A stretch of DNA of 64,000 nucleotides from Pseudomonadales bacterium (GTDB lineage: Bacteria; Pseudomonadota; Gammaproteobacteria; Pseudomonadales; Pseudohongiellaceae), in assembly GCA_012103535.1 (NCBI GenBank), contig WLWQ01000001.1:1432280-1496279 (forward strand), given 5' to 3'. Positions within the stretch are counted from its first letter, which is position 1. Each line of letters opens with the position of its first letter. Under the pieces are notes generated by a model. The model was not told the DNA's origin. It was given only the letters and a program-made list of their open reading frames with translations, and did not search any database. Shown here piece by piece: positions 17,849 through 26,099 of the stretch. Made by a program: the position numbers and the translations under genes.

Positions 17849-17878
17849 ACCAGAAATTCCCTTCCCGTCTTAATTCCC

Positions 17879-18217
17879 TTAAATATTACTCGGCTCACAA
17901 TCGTATTCGTAGGCGTGGTAGTCCTTGTATTCAGTTACCCACAAGTAAGGCACGGTAAACAAGATTCCCCCAATGATTGCGCCCAGATCGGCTTCTTCAC
18001 TGCGGCGAAAGCTGTAATGCTCCGCTCTGCAACCTTCCCTTCGAATTTCTACATCATTTCTTGAAAACGCCACTTTCTCATCAGAATAATGAGCGCGACC
18101 GGTACCGATGTATTCACCGTTTACATAAATTCTCGCGTCCGGATCGGACGAACGAATAACAGTAGAACTGGTGCATGCTGTAGATAACAAAACTAGTAAA
18201 GCCAAAAATAGCCTCAT
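17879..18217 (-). CDS. Small lipoprotein, PEGA-like start with TM segment
   Basis: A 112-residue probable lipoprotein with a lipobox at STAC (Cys15). The early mature region SSDPDARIYVNGEYIGTGRA looks like a PEGA-type beta-module, where a short motif of this kind (IYVNGEYIGTG) is typical. A second hydrophobic stretch (GAIIGGILFTVPYLWV) follows near residue 83, so the chain may cross or dip into a membrane. Two Cys residues (in REGCRAEHY and YDCEPS) might pair. Function unknown. It is convergent with the 7TMR kinase gene. Confidence 0.65.
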   Translation of the reverse strand: MRLFLALLVLLSTACTSSTVIRSSDPDARIYVNGEYIGTGRAHYSDEKVAFSRNDVEIRREGCRAEHYSFRRSEEADLGAIIGGILFTVPYLWVTEYKDYHAYEYDCEPSNI

Positions 18218-18282
18218 GACAGACCCCTATATCAGCGATGATTAATACTTATATTTTTTGAGAGTGCAGCATGACAAGCGCT

Positions 18283-18312
18283 AGCTTAACGAAAGCTGAA
18301 CTTTCTTAAGCT
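18283..18312. other. Hairpin with 5-base loop
   Basis: The arms AGCTTAACGAAAG and CTTTCTTAAGCT pair over 12 bases with one bulged C around a CTGAA loop, and TTTTC follows on the plus strand. It looks like a terminator or a leader structure, yet no plus-strand gene reads into it, so it may belong to the leader of the leftward lipoprotein gene or to a small RNA. Confidence 0.35.
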
Positions 18313-18402
18313 TTTCTGGATATAAACTTCACGAATATTTCAGGTGCAATTCATCCCGCAATAGCACTATCACACAATCACTTTGACGCAGTGATTAATT
18401 AG

Positions 18403-18465
18403 AAGGTTACTGAGTTGATAGAAAGATGACTAAATAAAAAATAGGTCGTCTAAGACTGTAACCTT
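18403..18465. promoter_or_regulatory. Long-spaced inverted repeat before urcA-like gene
   Basis: AAGGTTAC (18403-18410) and GTAACCTT (18458-18465) are perfect complements 47 bases apart, ending 86 bases before the UrcA-family ATG. This could be a looped RNA leader or paired operator half-sites. Confidence 0.3.
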
Positions 18466-18550
18466 TTAAGGTTTGATTCATCTTAATAATACGAGTGGCC
18501 ACTTTTCAGTTACTCGAGCTATTGGTTTAATTATTTTTGGAGAGATTCCT

Positions 18551-18859
18551 ATGAACAATTTACTCAAGCCATTACTTTTTTCTTTGGCATTTACTATCCC
18601 TGCAGTTGCAAGCGCTGATATCGAAACTAAACAAGTTGAAGTGAATGAGGTAGTCATTTCTTACACCACTGCAGATCTTGCTTCTAACTTTGGCCGCACA
18701 GAGTTAGAACGTCAGATCCGCCGAGCAGCGGAACAGGTTTGCGGAGCTCAAAACTTGGTGAGCGGACGTGTAGGCACACTGCGACAGCTTATGGATAATC
18801 GCGAGTGTTACAAAGAAGCAGTTGAAAAAGCATTAAGCTCTATAAACGCTACTGCTTAA
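18551..18859 (+). CDS. UrcA family exported protein
   Basis: A 102-residue exported protein. The ATG at 18551 has GGAGAG just before it; an in-frame start 78 bases upstream would bury the signal peptide (MNNLLKPLLFSLAFTIPAVASA). The mature part matches the UrcA family: VVISYTTADLASNFGRTELERQI, then AAEQVCG, and later NRECYKEAVEKALSSI. Family members have two conserved Cys residues, both present here (VCG and ECY), and a role in the periplasm that is not established. A strong terminator follows directly, so the gene is monocistronic. Confidence 0.85.
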   Translation: MNNLLKPLLFSLAFTIPAVASADIETKQVEVNEVVISYTTADLASNFGRTELERQIRRAAEQVCGAQNLVSGRVGTLRQLMDNRECYKEAVEKALSSINATA

Positions 18860-18867
18860 TAGTACTC

Positions 18868-18908
18868 AAAGGGTTGATTTGCTATCAAAGCACTTCAACC
18901 CTTTTTTT
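18868..18908 (+). terminator. Rho-independent terminator after UrcA-family gene
   Basis: A perfect 10-base stem (AAAGGGTTGA with TCAACCCTTT) encloses a 17-base loop that itself can form TTTG/CAAA pairs. The 3' arm runs into a seven-T tract. It begins 8 bases after the stop codon. Confidence 0.85.
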
Positions 18909-18931
18909 ATGAAATCCCTATACGATATTTT

Positions 18932-21430
18932 CTATTCGTAACGCAAAATCATCGCCGGTCTCACTCGCGCACTCTTCCAGGATTGAGAAGCGACGGCAAT
19001 AATAGCAATTGCTGCAGATAGCGCTAGGCTGAATAAAAAAGGAAATACTGTAAGCTCCGCTCTCGCGGCAAACAAACTAATGTATACATTTCCGATAAGG
19101 TAACCCACTGGCCAGGCGATAGCGTTGGCAATCAAAATCGGTTTAGCAAAATCGAGCAATAACATTCTAAGAAGGCGGCTACTACTGGCCCCCATAACTT
19201 TGCGAATTCCTACCTCTTTCTGACGAATATTCGTTATAAACGTGGCATTGCCCAACAACCCTATACTGGCAATCAAAAAGCCTAAGATCGACAACGCGGC
19301 AATAGCTACGCTAATACTCAAAAACAGGTTGTAACCCAGGTAGAACAGGTTATCGACGAATTCTCGTTGCAAGGGAATGTCTGGCATCAAGCGAGACCAG
19401 GTCTCATCGATATGGGATAAGGCATCATTTACATTGTCTTTCGAAATTTTAATAACCATCAAATTAGCAAATTCAGGTGCTAGCGTTAACGCATCGCCGG
19501 TGATTCCAAACACACCGAAATCAACGAACTGATATTTCAATTCATCGATTGCACCAACTATAACTACCTCAATTACTATTTCGCGCTCGACCGAAGGAGG
19601 TTCTAAATGCCGATATATACTCTGCCCCACAGCAGTCTGTGCATTATCAAAACCCAGTGCCTGAGCAGCACGGTTATCAAGTAAAATGGAATAAGGGCCG
19701 GTGTTGGCTCTTAGCTCATTAAAACTTGGAAATCGATCGTTGGCTCGGTCTCGAGAGTAGTTTCGCCCCGCTAAAAGACTAACGTCCATTGTGCTTTCAT
19801 AGTCATAACCGACATTGCGGTTAGCAATTAAGACGGTGGTTTCATTGAGATCACCACTGCGGGAAAGATTTATCGGCGAACTGCTTATTGACCAAGGCGT
19901 TAAGTCCACCTGACTTACTGACAAAACACCCGGGTGCGATTGCAACTCATTCTTTACTAAGTCGTAGTCAGCGCTAAAAGTATCAACAGCAGTACTTACA
20001 ACCAGCTTTGGATCAGCAATGTCGCCATCGAGTTGCTGTGTCATTGTTGCGTTCTGCTCGAACATGACGAATGCCAAAATCATCAATGTTCCGGAAATAA
20101 AAAATTGTGTGCCGACCATAAAAGCTCGAAGTCTTCCCGAATAGCCGCCGGATCCTTTCGGCCTCATCATAGAAATCAGCGGCACTGTAACTGTGCGTAA
20201 TGCGGGATAACATCCGGCTATCAATACAATAAGCACAACCACCAGAAGTAACCAAATCCACAATGATGAATTTGCTAGCATTTCTGGCCCTACACCGGCG
20301 ACGCCAAATGAACCAATGATGCTTAGCGCGAACGCCATGACAAGGAATACCAATACCAGGGTTGTTAATACAAATAGGAAACTTTCAAAGCAGTATTGAG
20401 CGATTAATAAACCACGTTTTGAACCAAGAATCTTTTCTACAGCTATTTCCTGACTTCGTAATGACAATTGTGCAATTACCAAATTGGAATAGTTCAGGCA
20501 GCCAATTAGCAACACCAAAATTCCCGCCACTAGTAGGATGGTTGTAATTGAGAATCCGGCAGTTACAAATGCCAGTGTTGTCATCAGAAGTTGGTTAACC
20601 GGAATTAACTCATAAGTAATAGAGTCACGTAGGTCTTCTGGTAACGTTGCTTGCACGAATTCATCAAGTTCACGGTGAAATGTTGGTAAATCAAAATCCA
20701 TGTCTTCCGGTATTTCGAGATAGACATAATTGCTTTGATTAGCCCATTGATCTGCATCTGGGTCGACTCCAGCTGCTATTCGTCGTTGCCTGTTGGCATC
20801 GTCACGAATCTCCATAGGGAAAAAGAAATCCGCTGAAAACAGGGTTATCCCGCCGTCCAAATGGGAGGGATTTTCAAAAGTTTTCGCAACAGCGACGATG
20901 GCAACATCGCTTTCGTTATCGATTAGTAGTCGCTCGCCTACCACATCCACGCGATTATAGAGGCGCATGGCTGCTTGTTCTGTAATCACTGCCGAATTGG
21001 GAGGCAGCGGTGATCCTTCATCAATACCGGCGAGATACTCCACCGGAAATATGTTGAAGAACCTGTCTTCCACATATCGAGAGGTGACAGTATGAGCCTG
21101 ACCATCAATGGTTATATCGTCCAGATCTCCTATGCTTGCCTTAACAATATTGGGAATTTCCGGAAAATAGGAGCGAAGATAGCGGGCAGCTGGTTCATTT
21201 ACTATGGGAAATTCATCGGGCCCCGTGGCTTCTCCGACGTTTCGAATAACCACGTTATAAACTCTATCCGCGTTGGGCCAATGTTGATCAAAGCTATCCA
21301 AATAGTTGGCAAGCAGCAGGGCCGTTATGAAACAGATAAAGCCGAACCCAAGGCTAAGGAAATTTATTGCGGAGTGCAGCTTGAAACGCAGTAATGCCTT
21401 CACTGCCATCTTAGTGAAATGAGCGAGCAC
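18932..21430 (-). CDS. FtsX/MacB-type permease
   Basis: An 832-residue protein with the layout of a fused MacB/FtsX-type transporter subunit. It has an N-terminal TM helix (about 17-42), a large periplasmic core, a three-TM block around residues 285-410, a second TM start near 435-455, a second periplasmic core, and a final three-TM block (about 700-830). The FtsX signature near the end is IRQKEVGIRKVMGASSSRL. Such permeases normally need an ATPase of the MacB/LolD type; none is adjacent, so it must use one encoded elsewhere or be an orphan. Likely roles are lipoprotein, peptide or macrolide handling across the envelope. It has its own promoter region. Confidence 0.85.
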   Translation of the reverse strand: MLAHFTKMAVKALLRFKLHSAINFLSLGFGFICFITALLLANYLDSFDQHWPNADRVYNVVIRNVGEATGPDEFPIVNEPAARYLRSYFPEIPNIVKASIGDLDDITIDGQAHTVTSRYVEDRFFNIFPVEYLAGIDEGSPLPPNSAVITEQAAMRLYNRVDVVGERLLIDNESDVAIVAVAKTFENPSHLDGGITLFSADFFFPMEIRDDANRQRRIAAGVDPDADQWANQSNYVYLEIPEDMDFDLPTFHRELDEFVQATLPEDLRDSITYELIPVNQLLMTTLAFVTAGFSITTILLVAGILVLLIGCLNYSNLVIAQLSLRSQEIAVEKILGSKRGLLIAQYCFESFLFVLTTLVLVFLVMAFALSIIGSFGVAGVGPEMLANSSLWIWLLLVVVLIVLIAGCYPALRTVTVPLISMMRPKGSGGYSGRLRAFMVGTQFFISGTLMILAFVMFEQNATMTQQLDGDIADPKLVVSTAVDTFSADYDLVKNELQSHPGVLSVSQVDLTPWSISSSPINLSRSGDLNETTVLIANRNVGYDYESTMDVSLLAGRNYSRDRANDRFPSFNELRANTGPYSILLDNRAAQALGFDNAQTAVGQSIYRHLEPPSVEREIVIEVVIVGAIDELKYQFVDFGVFGITGDALTLAPEFANLMVIKISKDNVNDALSHIDETWSRLMPDIPLQREFVDNLFYLGYNLFLSISVAIAALSILGFLIASIGLLGNATFITNIRQKEVGIRKVMGASSSRLLRMLLLDFAKPILIANAIAWPVGYLIGNVYISLFAARAELTVFPFLFSLALSAAIAIIAVASQSWKSARVRPAMILRYE

Positions 21431-21575
21431 GAAGTCGTCCTTTTTGTTTTATAAAGCGCGGGCGCAATCCCGCTATATCACTCAATAGACGCAATAGAAT
21501 GGAAAATGTTACTAAAAAACGAAAATGCTGAAATCCTATTCGTGCACTTGCCTGCTATCAGCTTTAGTTTTAGCT

Positions 21576-22361
21576 TTAGCTGTAACTTACCCCCATACCA
21601 GCACGCACATCATTGTTTACACCATATTGCGCAATTGGATAACGTAAGCCGTTAGCTGATAGCTGTTTTAATCCCTCTATCACTTTAGGTAAGAATGAAG
21701 GTGGAATCGCCATTAACAATTCATCTTCCATTACACCGCCATAACGTCGTTCGGCGAAACAGGGAATCGACAGGCTGGGCTCTCCTGTCGATAGCGCCCT
21801 ACCCCAGGAATCGGCGCAGGAAGATTCACCACCACAACCCCATTCCAGTTTCTTATAGCCAGTCCACTGTAATCCATTTATGAATAAGATCATTTGGGCC
21901 GGAGTAGCATAGATTAAGCAAATATCCGGAGGACTTAGACGACCACTTACGAGGGGACTTACTGCCATTGCCTCATATTTCCCAAAAGGAACCACGTCCA
22001 TTGCTTGTTGATGTGCGCTGGCATTCTCATCGTCGGCATACCAGACTCCACTCATGCGGTCGCCAGATAACCATTCTTCATCTCGAGGAGACAAACCAAT
22101 GACAGTTTTACATTGGGCTCCCACCAAATCATCAGCAGTTATATCGACAGTCCAACCATTTCTTGCTGCCATGCCAACTATCTGATCGGTAGTGTGAATT
22201 GAACCAGGACGACGAATCCTTTCAACAGCCTCCATGTCTCCGACTTTTTCAAAGAGCTTCATGCCAATTGGCGTAGTTCGAATACGCAACAACTGGTTAA
22301 GAGAGTTGACGATATCTTTAAAGTCGAGATTAGACTGATCGCTAATGATTACGTCCGACAT
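21576..22361 (-). CDS. DUF169 domain protein
   Basis: A 261-residue cytoplasmic protein of the DUF169 family, recognised by the early RTTPIGMKL stretch and the later Cys-containing segments WGCGGESSCADSWG and IPCFAERRYGG. Conserved Cys clusters suggest metal or haem handling, but no activity is established for the family. No signal peptide is seen. The gene is 65 bases from the DUF2272 gene upstream on the same strand and may be read through from it. Three AGCTTTAG-like octamers are packed around its stop codon (21558-21580), probably chance low complexity. Confidence 0.75.
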   Translation of the reverse strand: MSDVIISDQSNLDFKDIVNSLNQLLRIRTTPIGMKLFEKVGDMEAVERIRRPGSIHTTDQIVGMAARNGWTVDITADDLVGAQCKTVIGLSPRDEEWLSGDRMSGVWYADDENASAHQQAMDVVPFGKYEAMAVSPLVSGRLSPPDICLIYATPAQMILFINGLQWTGYKKLEWGCGGESSCADSWGRALSTGEPSLSIPCFAERRYGGVMEDELLMAIPPSFLPKVIEGLKQLSANGLRYPIAQYGVNNDVRAGMGVSYS

Positions 22362-22426
22362 AGCACGCTCCGTTGTATAGAAACAATTGGATTATAAGCC
22401 AAACAGACTATTGATAAAGATCGAAA

Positions 22427-23437
22427 TTAAGAACAGCGAGGACTATCGACTATTGTGGAAAGTCGGACTTGTTCATCGCAGGAAAGCGATTGTACCGAGG
22501 GTGACTGTTCCAACACATTTTCAGGAACGGAATCGGCTCGCAGTTTCAAATGAGCGAAAATTTGACGCCCGTTATAGGGAACAGTCGCGAACAAACCTTC
22601 TTCATTAATTTCTGCTGGCAAGAGTTTTAATCGCACCCAGCCGCGTACATTGCCACCGATAAGCATGATTTGCTTTTTGTCGGCATCCAGCTTCACTACG
22701 ATATCGCAATGGGTGCGAGCACCAACGCCCATTTGAGATCGACGCGCTTCCAAGGATTGATAGTTAGGGCGTGATCCACGGCAGAGCATGTCACCTGGTT
22801 CGATTACTTGCTCTCCTGCATCGTGAGCCACATAGGCAGCAAGAGTCTCATTATCATCGCGGGCTCTGATGGCTTGATCGATATAGCTATGATGGGCGAT
22901 GGCTCGACGAAAACGCCGCGGATCGCCTAATCCACTTTCACACATTACCCAGGAAATAAATGCCGCTGACCATGGGTTGCGCCAGCGTGATCCTGCACCT
23001 CGCGAATCCCAGGACTGGTTCTGACGTTCGAAAATCCAGGCGCTGTTCGGCGTGGATGACCAGTAGCCTGCGATGGAGTCGGCAACACGAACTGCTTCAT
23101 TGGAGTCTATTCGCGGTCGAGTCCAGCGTTGGCGACTGTAGTTGGGATTATCATCCCGAGTGTGGGTGAGATCGTAAACGGTGTAACCAAAGTAGGCCCA
23201 TTCCTGAATGGCCGTGTTAACAATGCGCTGGCGCAGATTATCAGTAGAAATGGATCGGCAGTCTTGCTCCAGGTAGGCCATGCTGCCCGGGGTACCGCTG
23301 ACACGGGTAGACGGTGCGGCAACGTCAAAAACGTCCTGCGACAACCGTTCCTGATATTGCAATTGAGCAAAGCTGAAGGTGAAATTGCAGACGATGCTGG
23401 CTAATAATGTCCACTTGCCAATTACGCGTAACTTCAT
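22427..23437 (-). CDS. Exported DUF2272 protein
   Basis: About 336 residues from the ATG at 23437, chosen because it gives a signal peptide (MKLRVIGKWTLLASIV to FSFAQ) and lies 19 bases after the upstream stop; a longer reading frame would overlap that gene. The core fits DUF2272, an NlpC/P60-related fold: NPWSAAFISWVMCESGLG holds the conserved Cys, and THCDIVVKLD and GGNVRGWVRLK hold the conserved His and Asp region. Cysteine-amidase or peptidase activity on cell wall is plausible but not shown for the family. It is the third gene of a dsbB / serine hydrolase / DUF2272 operon. Confidence 0.72.
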   Translation of the reverse strand: MKLRVIGKWTLLASIVCNFTFSFAQLQYQERLSQDVFDVAAPSTRVSGTPGSMAYLEQDCRSISTDNLRQRIVNTAIQEWAYFGYTVYDLTHTRDDNPNYSRQRWTRPRIDSNEAVRVADSIAGYWSSTPNSAWIFERQNQSWDSRGAGSRWRNPWSAAFISWVMCESGLGDPRRFRRAIAHHSYIDQAIRARDDNETLAAYVAHDAGEQVIEPGDMLCRGSRPNYQSLEARRSQMGVGARTHCDIVVKLDADKKQIMLIGGNVRGWVRLKLLPAEINEEGLFATVPYNGRQIFAHLKLRADSVPENVLEQSPSVQSLSCDEQVRLSTIVDSPRCS

Positions 23438-23456
23438 AAATAGAGGGTTTATCTTT

Positions 23457-24590
23457 TTATTCCTTAAAATACGAGCCAATGTTGCGTAATTCACGATTGG
23501 CCCCTAAACATCCCGAGAGATTGCACACTACTGCTACTACTATATCGGTATTTGGGTTCATCATGAAGAGGGTATTGCCACCAATCGAGCCTCCGGTGTG
23601 TCCAACCCATGGGCCATTCTCATCAAAAGTCATCCAGCCCAGGCCGTAGTTTTGATCCGCAATTTCTCCATTGGGCAGAATAGGTGGGCTTAATAATAGC
23701 TCCAGGGTCTCATCCTTAAGTATGCCGCTATGGAATACGCCAAAGCCAAATTTTACTAGATCAGATGGAGTCGAGAGAAAACCACCCCCAGCCCATTTAT
23801 AACTGTTATCCACATAGGGCGCGTTCAGCAATTTGTTATCCCGCCGGGCGTAGGGCTCTGCCCGCCCGGTAATGATGTAATCGGTGTGGTCGGCAACGGT
23901 TTCGATGAGTTTGAGAGGGCCGAAGACCCGTTCACGCATCAGAGTCAAAAACTCAACACCACTAGCTTCCTGCATTACGGCGCTGAGCAAGTTATAGCCA
24001 TGGCTGGAATAGGAGTATTCATCGCCAGGTACGGAGAGCAATGGGTCGTCTTTAAAGATTTCTAGTGCATCTACTACGTCGTCATAGTGGTCCTTGACTA
24101 AATTGTCGGAACCATCGGGAAGGTAGTGACGGACACCGGCACGATGTGAAGCAAGCAATCTTGTTGTGATTGCCCCTTTCTCTTTCACCGGGTAATTTGG
24201 CAAATAAGTTTGGATAGGTGCATCCAGATCGATTACGCCTTCTTCGATCAAAATTCCCAAAGCGATCGATGTCATGGTTTTGGAAACACTGCCAATTCTA
24301 AATTTCGATTGAGGCGTTACCGAAATGGCATGTTCAATATCGGCATAACCAAATCCTTCCGCCCAAACTAATTCATCGTCGACACCCACGGCGATGGAAA
24401 CACCTGGCGCTCCTGCTGCCATTAATACTTCAACTTGTGCGCGCGCCTGCTCGATCGCCTCGCTGTAATTGGATGAGGATTCAACCACCGCATAACGACT
24501 GCTAATACTACTTTGGGCCCAGGAGAGATTGGCAAGCAGAAAAAGGGCTGCTGCAAGCGCATTAGCAAATAAACGAAATCTGTTTTTCAT
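23457..24590 (-). CDS. Exported serine hydrolase, class C beta-lactamase fold
   Basis: A 377-residue exported protein; the ATG at 24590 follows GAGGA and opens a signal peptide (1-25, ending SWAQ). The three active-site motifs are present: SVSK (Ser101, Lys104), a Tyr-x-Asn-type site in SSHGYN, and HTGG near the C terminus in place of KTG. Proteins of this type include DD-peptidases, esterases and D-aminopeptidases as well as beta-lactamases, and sequence alone does not choose. It lies between dsbB and the DUF2272 gene on one strand, with a 41-base gap to dsbB, so its expression is likely tied to envelope functions. Confidence 0.88.
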   Translation of the reverse strand: MKNRFRLFANALAAALFLLANLSWAQSSISSRYAVVESSSNYSEAIEQARAQVEVLMAAGAPGVSIAVGVDDELVWAEGFGYADIEHAISVTPQSKFRIGSVSKTMTSIALGILIEEGVIDLDAPIQTYLPNYPVKEKGAITTRLLASHRAGVRHYLPDGSDNLVKDHYDDVVDALEIFKDDPLLSVPGDEYSYSSHGYNLLSAVMQEASGVEFLTLMRERVFGPLKLIETVADHTDYIITGRAEPYARRDNKLLNAPYVDNSYKWAGGGFLSTPSDLVKFGFGVFHSGILKDETLELLLSPPILPNGEIADQNYGLGWMTFDENGPWVGHTGGSIGGNTLFMMNPNTDIVVAVVCNLSGCLGANRELRNIGSYFKE

Positions 24591-24631
24591 ATTGGGATCC
24601 TCTTTCTTCTTATTACAGTAGATCCTTCTAG

Positions 24632-25165
24632 TTAGGATATAGCAAATCGATAGGTGGAAACGAGGGCATGGGGCAAATGCATTAACCACTGAGCGACTAA
24701 TAAAATCATAGGTATGCCTAAAGTGATCAGTAGCGTTTCCACCATGGATAAACCAAACCACATTTCTGGCGACTGACCACAAGGTCCATTGGCTCCAAAA
24801 AAGAAGGGTATCCACTCATCTAACGGCATAAATGTTGGGAATCCGGCCCCGATACTGCAAGTGGATATCACCGTGCCGTTTTCCACGCCCCACGCGTACC
24901 AGCTGGTGTAAAGACCACCACCAATAAAAAAAATGGTCACAGTAAGACCAACAAATCGAACCCAGAAATTCGATCTGAAGTAGACACTGATCGCCGAACT
25001 AATAATGGCACCCACTACCCAAGCGCGAACCTGCACACACAGCGCACAAGGAAAGAAATTAAGGACGTACTGGTAATAAAGAGCAATTGCCTCCATGACA
25101 AGCAGGTAGGCAATACCCGCTAACCAGAAGTAGATGGATTGGCCAAGCTCATAGAATCGTTTCAT
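24632..25165 (-). CDS. dsbB: Disulfide bond formation protein B
   Basis: A 177-residue inner-membrane protein with four helices. The first periplasmic loop has the redox pair CALC (Cys40, Cys43), and the second loop has Cys103 (STCSIG) and Cys129 (GPCGQ). This is the full DsbB set that passes electrons from DsbA to quinones. The Arg after the first pair (QVRAW) is the quinone-binding one in DsbB. No dsbA is adjacent. It is the first gene of a leftward operon with a serine hydrolase and a DUF2272 protein, both exported. Confidence 0.92.
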   Translation of the reverse strand: MKRFYELGQSIYFWLAGIAYLLVMEAIALYYQYVLNFFPCALCVQVRAWVVGAIISSAISVYFRSNFWVRFVGLTVTIFFIGGGLYTSWYAWGVENGTVISTCSIGAGFPTFMPLDEWIPFFFGANGPCGQSPEMWFGLSMVETLLITLGIPMILLVAQWLMHLPHALVSTYRFAIS

Positions 25166-25313
25166 AAAACTACATCTCTAGATCAATTCTGTGGCGCAGA
25201 GTTTAACAAATCAGGCGACTCAGGGTAGTTTGAATCTTGTTATTATACTGGCTTACCGGTCAAATCGATCGCTAATCGGGACTTCGGGCAATTAGAACCA
25301 CAGGACTGCAACG

Positions 25314-26087
25314 ATGATAATGTCGACCCTCTCGGAGCTGTTTCAGCTGAACCAGGAGCTTTTGTGGTTTACCACCATAGCGGTAGATCTCACGTTCGCC
25401 ATTCTGTTGTTTCGTGTCTTTGGGCGACAAGGCCTTTATGCCAGCATCGTTATAAATCTTCTATTAGCTAATCTACAAGGCCCTAAACTCACCGAAATAT
25501 TTGGTCTGCAGACCAGTATGGGAGTGATCCTCTATTCCAGCATCTATTTCGCGACGGATTTATTAAGCGAACGCTATGGCAAGGCGGAAGCGACTCGAGC
25601 AGTCATGATTGGATTCACCGTCAGCGTAATTATTATCGTGATGATCAGCCTGAGCCTGTTCTATTTACCTTCTACAGATCCAGAAACGGCCGGTCTTGCG
25701 CAAAGTATGCATTCGGCAACTGCTACCCTGTTCGACTTCACCCCACGTTTCGTACTCGGTTCCTTATTAGCCTATTTGATCAGCCAGCGTTTTGACGTGT
25801 GGATGTTTCATTTAATAAAGCACAAAACCCAGGGCAGACATCTGTGGCTACGTAATAATGTTTCCACCATATGTTCGCAAGCGATAGATACTCTTATTTA
25901 CGGAATTGTGGTTTGGTGGGGAGTGGTTGATTTTGTTACAGCGATGCAACTTGCCTTGGCCAAATACTTTTTCAAAGTACTTATAGCGATTATTGATACG
26001 CCTTTTATTTATATCGCCCGTGAATGGGATGTGGCAGAGAAGGATTGGGTTGCAGAGAAAGAAGAGCGGCAAGAAAGTCTAGCGTAA
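25314..26087 (+). CDS. YhhQ-type queuosine precursor transporter
   Basis: A 257-residue membrane protein with about six helices. The family signatures are present: an early ILLFRVFGRQGLYASIV region, YFATDLLSERYGK after helix three, and a C-terminal block ending in ALAKYFFKVLIAIIDTPFIY. YhhQ proteins import 7-cyano-7-deazaguanine or related precursors for queuosine in tRNA. No riboswitch-like leader or queuosine gene is visible next to it. Two ATGs two codons apart are possible starts. It is longer at the N terminus than the enteric protein but otherwise normal. Confidence 0.85.
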   Translation: MIMSTLSELFQLNQELLWFTTIAVDLTFAILLFRVFGRQGLYASIVINLLLANLQGPKLTEIFGLQTSMGVILYSSIYFATDLLSERYGKAEATRAVMIGFTVSVIIIVMISLSLFYLPSTDPETAGLAQSMHSATATLFDFTPRFVLGSLLAYLISQRFDVWMFHLIKHKTQGRHLWLRNNVSTICSQAIDTLIYGIVVWWGVVDFVTAMQLALAKYFFKVLIAIIDTPFIYIAREWDVAEKDWVAEKEERQESLA

Positions 26088-26099
26088 GTTTTCAATCTT

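Larger units (their letters stand above)
18218..18550. other. Structured intergenic region, 333 bases
   Basis: No convincing gene lies here. It separates a leftward lipoprotein gene from the rightward UrcA-family gene and should hold both promoters. It contains a hairpin at 18283-18312 and a pair of 8-base complementary blocks at 18403-18410 and 18458-18465. TTGATA at 18415-18420 could be a -35 box, but I see no strong -10 partner. Confidence 0.4.

Noticed and set aside
21558..21590. AGCTTTAG-like octamers near the DUF169 stop
   Set aside because: Short low-complexity run that overlaps coding sequence; no symmetry or second copy was found.
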